Source: a virus
Virus record (IMG/VR): IMGVR_UViG_3300025655_000052
Span: 1 to 51,514 of that record
Reading direction: 5' to 3' (one strand)
Length of the DNA: 51,514 nucleotides
In this document: piece by piece, positions 38,005 through 48,400 of the stretch
Position numbering within the stretch: position 1 is the stretch's first letter
Layout of the letters: each line of letters begins with the position of its first letter
Position numbers and translations under genes: made by a program
The notes under the pieces: model-generated
The model's input: only the letters and a program-made list of their open reading frames with translations
Told to the model about the DNA's origin: nothing
Databases searched by the model: none

Positions 38005-39438
38005 ATGGCAAACGGACCATTCGGAAATCCTTTAAGTACAGGCATCGCTCTATCTTTCGAGGTAGACATGACACCTTACAGACAGATGCACGCCAGGAAG
38101 ATGGCAAACATAGAGGAGAAGAAACAACAAAGAGCAAAACAACAGAATGAGCTTCAGGACATTTTAAAGAATGTAACCGTAGACACAAGTAAGATACATG
38201 ACAGATATAAGGACGATGCAATGAACGAATATGCATCAACCATAAACGATATCATGTCCATGTACAAGGAGGGTAATGTTTCTGGCGTATATCAAAGAAT
38301 AAACAAGTTCAACAACGGCATCAATAGTTACGTAGATGCTACAGAAAATTTCAAGGCATACGTAAAGTCTGATGGTTCAAAGACCTTTAAGGATGAAAAC
38401 ATAATAAGAGCTTTTAATGATGTTGAAAATGTGTCTGAAAAAGAGTTTACTGAAATGGCACAAGCTGATGCTGACTACTCTAATGGCGTTTATAATTTCG
38501 TTGTTACAGACAGGGTAGACACTGATGCATTTGTTAATAAGCTAATTCAAGGTGTTGATAAGGATGTAATGTATGATCCTTCCACTGGACAGCCAGTAGT
38601 TGCTGGTAGGCTTGCTGAGACAGGAAGGGTGTCGTACAAAACTGGTGTTTCAAACGCTAAAGACATCGAAGATAGAACATTAGCATGGTTCATGTCTAAT
38701 GGCCAATCTGCCGTGAGAACATTGATGTCTGAGTACGGTCTTAAACCAGGCGATCTGGATAGCACGGACGAAAGCGGTCAGAATATGTTAGAAAAGTATG
38801 CGAGGGATTATGTTAGTAAGCGTGTAACCCCAAAGCTATACGGTCAGACTGAATATACGATTCCAAAAGAAAGCGGAGGCGGCTTCTCATTCAGCATGGG
38901 TAGCGGAAAATCTGAAGAATCAATATTCAATAAGTCTGGAGGTCGTGAACTGAAACTTGAGGGCGGTAACGTACTTAAAACAAAAGGTCAGTACGACATT
39001 ACTTTCACAAAGGGTGCTGGTAAGACAACAATGAGTGTAACAGACGGGTCATATGAAATTGATCAGAACACTGGTGAGTTTAAAAAGACAAACTACTCTG
39101 GATTATTGAGTGACGCTATACCAGTGGCTCCAATTGTTGATGAGAATGGTCAGGAATGGTATATGGCTATAAGCCAGGGGGATGTGGCTGATAAAGATGT
39201 GGATCTCGCAACTTTACTTCTTGCAATTAGACAGGATCCAGATGCTGATACACTTTCTCTTGTACAGAAGCAACTTGCAAAAGCAAAATACGGCAAGACA
39301 TATCTCATCAAGGGTAATGACTCTGTTAGAAACCACTTCTGGCAAAAGATCCTCGGACAGGATTACACTAAACAGAGGGCTGCTGATGCAATGAAAGAAT
39401 TAGGCAAATCAGAAGACAGACTCGGATTAGGCATATAA
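38005..39438 (+). CDS. internal virion protein, 477 aa
   Basis: The N-terminus MANGPFGNPLSTGIALSFEV is followed by a long charged helix (RKMANIEEKKQQRAKQQNEL) and more helical segments (YASTINDIMSMYKEGNVSG). The C-terminal half contains beta patches with Gly/Ser/Lys. No enzyme motif is visible. It sits 2 bp after the 282-residue gene and 2 bp before the giant gene, so the three are one operon and probably one cargo complex. Confidence 0.6.
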   Translation: MANGPFGNPLSTGIALSFEVDMTPYRQMHARKMANIEEKKQQRAKQQNELQDILKNVTVDTSKIHDRYKDDAMNEYASTINDIMSMYKEGNVSGVYQRINKFNNGINSYVDATENFKAYVKSDGSKTFKDENIIRAFNDVENVSEKEFTEMAQADADYSNGVYNFVVTDRVDTDAFVNKLIQGVDKDVMYDPSTGQPVVAGRLAETGRVSYKTGVSNAKDIEDRTLAWFMSNGQSAVRTLMSEYGLKPGDLDSTDESGQNMLEKYARDYVSKRVTPKLYGQTEYTIPKESGGGFSFSMGSGKSEESIFNKSGGRELKLEGGNVLKTKGQYDITFTKGAGKTTMSVTDGSYEIDQNTGEFKKTNYSGLLSDAIPVAPIVDENGQEWYMAISQGDVADKDVDLATLLLAIRQDPDADTLSLVQKQLAKAKYGKTYLIKGNDSVRNHFWQKILGQDYTKQRAADAMKELGKSEDRLGLGI

Positions 39439-39440
39439 AT

Positions 39441-42400
39441 ATGGAAGAAAAAGACACATTGCTTACGGTAGATGAATTTGCTACTAAGATCAAGGAAAAG
39501 TATCCTGAGTACAAAGATGTAGACAATCTTACACTCGCTAATAAGATAGTTGAGAAATACCCTGAATATAAAAGCAAGGTTTCATTTGAGGGAACTCCAG
39601 AAGTAAAAAAAAAAGATTCGACACAGCCAGTTCAGACACAACCAGTTCAGACTCAAGAGGCTCCAACTCAGGCAGCTCCTTTGCCTGGTCTTGGAGGTGT
39701 TTCGGAAAGACCTACACCATCTCCTTCAGTTGGTATAGGTAAGGGGGTATTCCCAGCCAAGTCTCCAGTTCAAGACCTAAAGGAATCACTTCAAGACCCT
39801 CTTCTAAAGGCTCAGGAAAGAGCTACAAGACAGCAGCTTGAGCCTACATCTTCACAGAATCTACTCAGAACAGAGGCTTTCACTCCATCAAATGAGATAG
39901 TAGAAGACGCTGATTATAAGGAGTGGAAGTCAAATCTACCAGAGAATCTTCAACAAGAGACAGATGGATATGACCTGTATGGTGCGTATAAGGCAGGAAT
40001 GGAGCCAATTGAAGTTGCTCCTGGCGAATACCATTTATCTTCAAGAGATCCAAAGACTGGTAGAATACTGAAGTCAGAGGATCATGATACCTTTTATAAT
40101 TCAGTAATAGAAGATGATAAGCTTGGATATGTTACATACAAATCAAAGGACGGCAACATATATTCTAAGAAGCAGTATGAAATAGATATTGCTGGAGATG
40201 CACAGGAGATATTCCGTGTTGATGATACTGGTACGGTAGTAAAGGAAGTAGTTGAAACTGGAGAGGTTTTAACTCCAGTGGAGTTAGATGCTAAGAGAAG
40301 AGCTGTAAAGTTAGCTGGAATACGTCAGGAACTTTATGAGGACATTGGCGATAAGCTGTTCGATGAGAATTATATGTCATCAAGCAATGTAATAGACAAG
40401 TACGCACCTAAAGACGTTAAGGTAAGGGAGGCTCAGGGAGATCCAAGAGATTTAAGATTTGTTGATGTAATGAAGAGGGATCAGGAAAAAGAGGATAGAT
40501 ATAACCTTGCCCTGAACGAGGCTAAGAAGTCTGTGTTGCAGGATAAGCTTTACGGACTTGCTGAAAGTGGTGACGCATACATTGATATTGCTGAAGCTGA
40601 TCTTGACAAGGTAATGCAATCTTATCTTGATATGTCTGAATATACAGATAAGAAAGAAGGACCTTCGATATTGTATGGTAAAAGGGTAAAAAAAGAGACT
40701 GGTAACATTTATGAGATGTTACTTCCTAATCACGTTGAAGGATCAGAGCTTAAACTTGACGAAACAATAAGTCAATGGGTTGATTCTAAGGCTGAAGATA
40801 TGGAACTTTCTGGTGAGGCTAAAAGAATGATGAAGTCTCAGATCAAGCAGAACTATAAAGAAAGAAAAAGACTAGAGGCAGCAGCAAATGAAGTATCTAA
40901 GGAAACTGGTTACAACTTAGATGAAGTAAGGGGTGATGTAGATAAAGTTGTAAATGAAATAAATAGTTACGAGAATGAACTTAAATCTATTTATACCCCA
41001 TATGACGTAAAGGCTAAGAAGGCTCAAGAAAGAATGACACTTGAGTTTGAGCAGATTCAGGATAGGGTTATAAATAGAGTTTCTAATTCACAGGAATATA
41101 AAGACCTGTTATCTGAATATCAAGCAAAGGTAAATTCTGGTGAAATTACGGTAGAAGAGGCTAATTCTGCTGTATCACAGAAAATAAACATAATGCTTTC
41201 ACAAAGCCCAGAGGCGGTTGAACTTCAAAGAAAGTATCAGGGGGTATTAAGCAGTTATGACTCTGAATTACGTAAAAGAACAGAGGCTATATACGGTGAG
41301 CTACAATCATCTTTGGATCAGTTAAAGGGTCTATCAAAACAAGATGAAGAGTACAGAAGAAAATTGTCTGACAAGGTTAGGCAAATGTACAAGGATGAGC
41401 AATCAGAGATAGATTCTGATTGGAAAAAGCTTGCATTTGGCGGTCTTATTACTACAGAAAAGGATACAAAACTTGGTAGGGGTATTCGTAGTGGAATGGG
41501 AGATTTAGCGGCTAGTATTGCTGGTGGTGTTGAATATCTTGTAGGAGAAAATACATTAAGTGAAAAACTTGCCTCAATAAACAATCAGATAAAATCTGAT
41601 AATCCAATGATAGATCTTGGAGAGTTCGGATTTGAAGAGTTTGCTGAGAACCCATTCAATGAAGACTGGTGGGCTACAAGGGTAGCCCCATCTGCTCCAT
41701 TGACGTTTTCTTTAATGGCACCAGGAATAGGTGTTGGAGCTGGAACTACAGCACTTGCAACAAGAGTTGGTCTTACTGGTCTTTCTCGTGCGCTTGTTAC
41801 TGGTACTGTTTCTGGTATCGGCATGAGGGCAATGGAGAGTTTTACCGAGGCTGGTCTTCAGTATTATGATCTGATAGAAAGGGGCGAATCTGTAGATTAT
41901 GCCTCAAAACAGGCTGCTAAAACATACTCTGAGAACATGGATCTTCTGGCACTTGATGTCGCAGAGATGACTACGTTCTTTTTACCAGCATCAAGTAGGC
42001 TTGCTACTATGGCAAAGTTTGTGGCTCAGGTCCCAATGAATGCGGCAGAAGAGCTTTTGCAGGAGAGATTACCAGCAGAAGAGCTGGCATACAATAGATA
42101 CTTAAAGGGAGAGCTTACCCAAAAGGAAATAGCAGAAGGAGTGTCTGAGTACGAAAAGGTATTCTCAGGAGGTAAGTTCAGCGATATATACAATTTCTTA
42201 CAAACAGATCAGGGGCAAGAAGTTGCTCTTATAGGTAGTATATATGGTGGTGCGTTTGGCGCAGCATCGGTCCCTGGTGATATAAGCAGAGCAAACTCAA
42301 CAAGAAGACTCAACAACTTCCTTAATGAGGAGATTGTAAAGTATTCAGCCACAGAAACCACAAAAACAATTGGTAACTACAGAATAAACCCAGAAACAAA

Positions 42401-45400
42401 CGAATTAGAACTTGTTCCTGAATCAAAACCACTTGAGTTCGGTAGGGGTGGAGTTGTAGCTGGTCCTGCTGAAACAATGCAAGAGGCTAAGAATAGGAGG
42501 ATATGGCAGCTTAAGTCTACTCTTGACGAGATGCAGATGAAGGGTCTTATCAATGAGGATGATGCTAAACTTGGTAAGAAGCAGATTGATTTTGCATTCG
42601 GTGTTGCTGACCAAATGCCTGTAAATCTACCACTTGTAACCCGTGGTCAACTACTCCAGAAACTTACAGAGATCAGGGATCTTGAGGAGGGGCTTGAGGG
42701 AATGACTAACGAAACTCTTATTGATGCTCAAAAGAAAAAGATAGCCAAGCTAAAGAAGGAGTCTGAGGATATAATCGGTGGAACAGCACAGGGATATTTT
42801 ATAAATAATGTAAGTGTAACAAAAGAACAGTTTGCTAAAATAGCTTCTAATTCAAAATTTGCTGAAGGAGTTATAAATGGAGAGATCGATGTAACCATAA
42901 TGAATGATGCAGATACTCAAAAAGGATTTGCAGAAGCAATAGAGGGATATAAGACTGACAAGGAGTCTTACGAATCCGCAATGGAGTCTCTTGGTGTAAC
43001 AAAAGCTGTACGTGACGAAGTTTCAGGTTACAACGAAAGTGTAACTAAAGAAGGCGGTATCGGTGCTAAGATAGCACCTATAATGACAAGGGTTGAAAAC
43101 TCAGAGCGTATTAATGAGAACGATATAAACGCTGCCATTGACGATATATTCGCAGAGATAGAGGCAGTTCAGAACTCAGACCTTAACGAGAAGACAAAAG
43201 AAATAATAACAAACACGCTGTACGACACAGCAGAGCAATTAGATAACTATGAATTTACAACAGAAACTCGCACTAAAACAGTTACCCAAAGCCGTACAGC
43301 TAAGAATCTTGGAGCGTTTGCAGAAAAAGTATCCGTTGAAAGCTTCTTCGACAACGCAGCTGGGACCATCGATGGAGAAGAAAATGTAAGGTTTACAACC
43401 GATAAAGGCGTAGTAAAAGCTACACGAGAAGACGGTACAGAATTTATACTTGACACCCCGTCTATGCGTATTGATGATGGGGACATAGTATTTGATGAAA
43501 ACGGTGTTCTGGAAAGTGTAACGGTAACGGACAGGAGTGGAACTAGGGTTACTTTCACTGGTGAAACAGCCATGGATCTTGCCATTCGTGATGGACAGAA
43601 TAAAGTCGGATCTGTTCCTGAAGCTGCGCTTCAGCAAATAATAACTGAGGAGGTTCAGGTAGAGGAAGAGGTATTAAAAAAACAACCTAAAACAAAGAAA
43701 GATGCCATTCAAGAGCAAGCAGCAGGTGAAGTACCTGTACAGCCAGAAGCCAAAGCTGGCGAAAAAGTGGAGGAAGGAGAACCCAAAGCAGAACCTGAAG
43801 TCACTACCCAAAAAGGTAAAGAAAAAGAAGTAGCCCCTGCCACTCAGGGTATTGTAAGTAAACTTCTTGAAAAGGTCAGTAATTCAAATGACGATGCTGT
43901 AACCAAGAAAAGAAAAAGAGCAGCACTTAGGGCTGTAGCAAACATTCTTAACTTCAAGTCCAACATCCTTCCTGACACAAAGGTAAAGGTGCATGAAACA
44001 GACGAATCATACAGGGCTGCAACTGGTGTTGATGGTCCTGGTGTTTACGATGCAACCAATGATACCATACATATAAACCTTGCACACGAAGAGGCTGGTG
44101 ACGAGACAGTGTATCACGAGATGATACACCCTATTATCTATAATGCTGTTAAGAACGAGACAGAGGCGCGTATCCTCACACAGAGAATGGTAGAAGGTGT
44201 TGTGCGCTCTTCTGGTGGCAATAAGGCAATCGTAGACAAACTGAAGGGATGGCTTGAGCAGTATGAGGCATCTGAGCGTCCAGAGGAAACCATAGCTGAG
44301 GTTGCTGGATTCCTTGCATCAGAGTTCAAGAACCTGACCCTAAGTGCTAAGAACATCATCAAAGACTACCTAAACAGGATGGCAAGGAGATTCGGTGGGA
44401 AGAATCTTTTCAGAGCAGTGTCAAAAGACGCTGATGTTGTCAAGGTTCTGAACAGACTGTCTGAGGCTATGAGAGCTGGAGAGGCTATTACCGCAGAGGA
44501 TCTAAGATCTGGAGAGTTTGAGATAAAGACTGGTGTTGAGAGAGAGGATTCAGTATCAATGAAACAAAGGCTTTCAAGTAAGGAAAGTATATCAGAAAAT
44601 GTTGGAGTATTAAATAACTCAATATCAAATGCAATAAAATTTGCGTCAGAATATTCATACGCAAATAATCTTGATTTTAAAAACGCTCTTCAAGAAAGAT
44701 TTAAAGAGGATCAAAAAGAAATAAAGAAGAAGTATGGGGTAAAATCATTTACGGAGATAAGCAGAATTGGTGAAAATAAACCATTGAAAGAATACCTTGT
44801 TGATGCTTACATAAATGAAACACTTATCGCATTACAAGCATACCCAGACGCTCTTGGATGGTACGATGCAAAAACAAAAGCGGCAATGTCTGTAATGTCG
44901 TTGATCCACCCAGAACTATCAACAAATAAAGACGCTGAATCTGCATTTAAAATAGTTCTTGCCATTACATCAAATGGTAACAAGGTGTTTGATAATTTCA
45001 AAGAGGCAAACAGGCAATATGAATACTTTAAAAAGAACGGAAAATTTGATGAGAAGAAATCTATTGGCACACAAAGTTCTGGAATAAAATCTTCTCTAAA
45101 ATTGGTGAATAATGTTCTTGACATAATTCCAATGTCTGATTTTTCAAGATTCTTAAATGAGAAATTTACCGTTTCAGATTTAAAATATAAGGACGAAAAA
45201 GGAAATACAAAAAATCTCTTATCTGGATTTCTTGCTAATACAGAGGTTTATGGTGCTTCAATTTTTGGGGCAAAAATCGGAAATGGATTCTATATGAACC
45301 TTAATGGCGTATTTGACCAACTTACAATGGATAGATGGTTCATGCGTCAATACGGTAGACTTACTGGTACACTTATAGATAGATCTACAGCTAAAGTAAA

Positions 45401-48400
45401 CAATGGTAAAATAAGACTTAAAGATTCTATTTCAAAATTATCAAACGAAGAGAAAAAGACACTAAGAAGTCTCATACCAGGGTATTCTTCAATGAATATG
45501 ATAGATCTTGCAAATTCAATTGAAAAAGTATCTGCAAAAACAGATAAAAGAAAAATCATATCTGAAGGAAATCTTAATGAACTGAGAAAGGCTGGTAATT
45601 CTCTTGCAAAAGACAATAGGGGTGAAATAGAGGCTCCAAAAGGAGGATCACAAAGAGCATTCATTATAGATGTTTTTAATTCTGTACAGGATAGGTTAAA
45701 AAATGATTTTGGAATTGACATAACAATTGCTGATCTTCAAGCTGTAAACTGGTATCCAGAGAAAGGTCTTTATAAAACCTTTCAAGAAGGAGCGCAAGAA
45801 TCATCTGGAAAAGAAGATGTAAGCGATAATGAGCAACCAGATTATGAAACAGCAGCAATAAGACTTGCTAAAGAACTTGGTGTAAAAGAATCTGAAATTA
45901 AAAAAGAATTAAATGAAACAAGACGAAGAGAATCCGATATCGAATCCGTTAGAGAATCTGTCAGATCAGGAGCTAAAGAGCTTGGCAGAACAGATAGCAA
46001 AGATGTCAAAAACGGGATCGAAGAAATAAAGCAATCAATACTTGATGTCAAATCTGGTAAAGCACAGCCAAAAGTAACTGGGAAACAACGTAAAGCCTCT
46101 CCAGAAAAATTTGTATCAGAACTTGAAAAAACAAAGGATTCTGATCCTACGCAGTATTGGAGCGTTGATTCTGTGAGTTTAAGTGCTGCAAAAAAGGGCA
46201 AGGTAATAAGCGTTGATGGCGGTTATGGATTCGTTTCAAATGACGGAGACATCAAGGGTGTATTCAAGCTACCTACGTCAAAGGCAAAAGGAGTTGCAGA
46301 CAATATCCTACAGGAGGCTGTAAACCAAGGAGGTACAAAGCTTGACAACTTTGACGGGTATCTTACAAAGATATACGAGAGAAACGGGTTCAGGATAGCC
46401 GCAAGGATTCCATTCAATGAAGAGTTTGCTCCTGACGGATGGAATAAGGAAAAGCATGGCACTCCAGATGTTGTTGCCATGGTGTATGATCCTAATAATG
46501 AACTCGGCATAAAGGAGAAGAAGTTTGATGACTACAATGCTGGTATAGAATACAGGGACTCGTTCTTAGAAGACAAAGCTCCTGCCGCTAAAAAACCTGG
46601 TGTTAAAGAAAGAAAAGCTGCTGCCCCAGACCAAAAGGTACGTGCAAGTATTGACTTCCAAAATAGATACGGAAAGTACTTCACAATAAGCAAGGAATTT
46701 AATAATCAGAAGCACCTTGACAATTACATCTCCTTCATGGAGCGTAAGGGTAATAAGGAGGTGGGAACAGAGACATTCCCTATCGGTCTTAAAGAAAGAA
46801 AACCATTAAAGTTTAGAAAACCAAGGATCAAAGACGGTCTTGAAGACTCAATAGATGATCAGAAGAAGGCTGGAATAATAAAGAGACTTGTTGACTCTCC
46901 TGGAAAAATAATAAAGGGTACAAACAAGCAGCTTTTTGATTTCAGGGGTGAACTGAAGGACTACATGAGAAATCAAGAAGAACTTGAATATGCATATTAT
47001 AGAACAATCAACGCACTCGGTTCAAATGGCGTTGCTAAACTTGCATTTGATAAGGCATACGAAAAGATCTACGATGGACTTGGACCAACAAAACGAGATG
47101 ACCTTGACAAGATAATCATCGCAAGGAGGATCATATCTATAAATCAGTCAAGGGCATTTAATAACCTTGACAAGATTGAGGATCTTTTCAACTCTCCGCC
47201 TAAGTTCTTCACTAAAAAGGGGGGAGAATATCTTGCATCATTTGAGCAGACAATGATTGATCTTATCGACACGGTAAGCAATTCTCCATTACTGAAGGAT
47301 ATGATCATTGAAGAGGCTGAAACGCTGATGTCAATGATGCCAGTAATGAACTCTATAGCCTCTAATCCAAACCTTACTGCAAAGGAGATATTGTCTGAGC
47401 AGAACAAGGTGATCAAGGAGCTTAAAAATGCGCTTGATAAAGTATTGAAGGCTGAAAACGTAACATTCACCAATAATAGAGGTGTAAAGAACGGTCTGAA
47501 TGAGGCTTATGAACTGCTTGACTCAAAGCGTAATGAAATAGGTGATAAGGTATTTGATGAGTTAAATGATCGTGCTGATAAATACTTTGCCAAGTTCCAG
47601 GAAATGCTTGATCAGGATCTTGCCGATGGTATAATATCTCAGGAGCAGTATGATGCAATGACTGGAATAGAGTATTCTCCAAGGGTGTTCATGCAGACGG
47701 TTTTAGACATAAATGACGATATAATCAATTCGAGAGAGGGTTCTGAATATATTGATAGGATGCTTGCCTCAAATTTCGGAATGAACAAGGATGCCATTAA
47801 GACCCTTAGAGATGGTATTGATGCAAAGGCAAAGCCAGATGCGACAGATAGATCTTTCTTTGAGATGATAACAAATTCCGAGGCACTGCTTGGAAACTAT
47901 ATCAACTCAAGGGAGCGTCTTAGAAAGATGAATGATCTAAGCCTATACATGGCAAATGAGATTTCTGCTCTTGAGACTAAATTCAATACTCTTTCAAATA
48001 AGGCAAGCCTTACAAAGGAAGAGCAGATGGAGCTTGAAACCATAAAGGAAACACTTGATGCATTCTCGACAAAGAAATCAACTGGATATCTACCTGTAAG
48101 ATACTATGAGAATGGTGTAAAAAAACAGTTCTATATCAGAGGAGATCTTTACAACCAGTGGTACAATATGAGGCCAGGTAGTCTTATCGGTGATTCAGCC
48201 GTTGGGAAGGTTGTTGATAAGATACTATCAAGTCCAGTTGCAGTTCTTAAAACATTTGCGACAGGAGCATTATCACCACTTTTCGGTATTACGGCTTCAG
48301 CTATTGACCTTCAACAATTGATGATATTCTCAGATGCCAAAGGGTTCAGTGAAATAATGCCATTTAAAGCTGCTCAAATAGCAAAAGACCTCGTTGGGGT

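Noticed and set aside
45130-46500. Virion RNA polymerase as in N4-type phages, suggested by the size of the giant protein
   Set aside because: No polymerase catalytic motifs (single-subunit or DxDGD-type) were found; the DGD-containing stretch at about residue 2265 belongs to the GNAT-like block.
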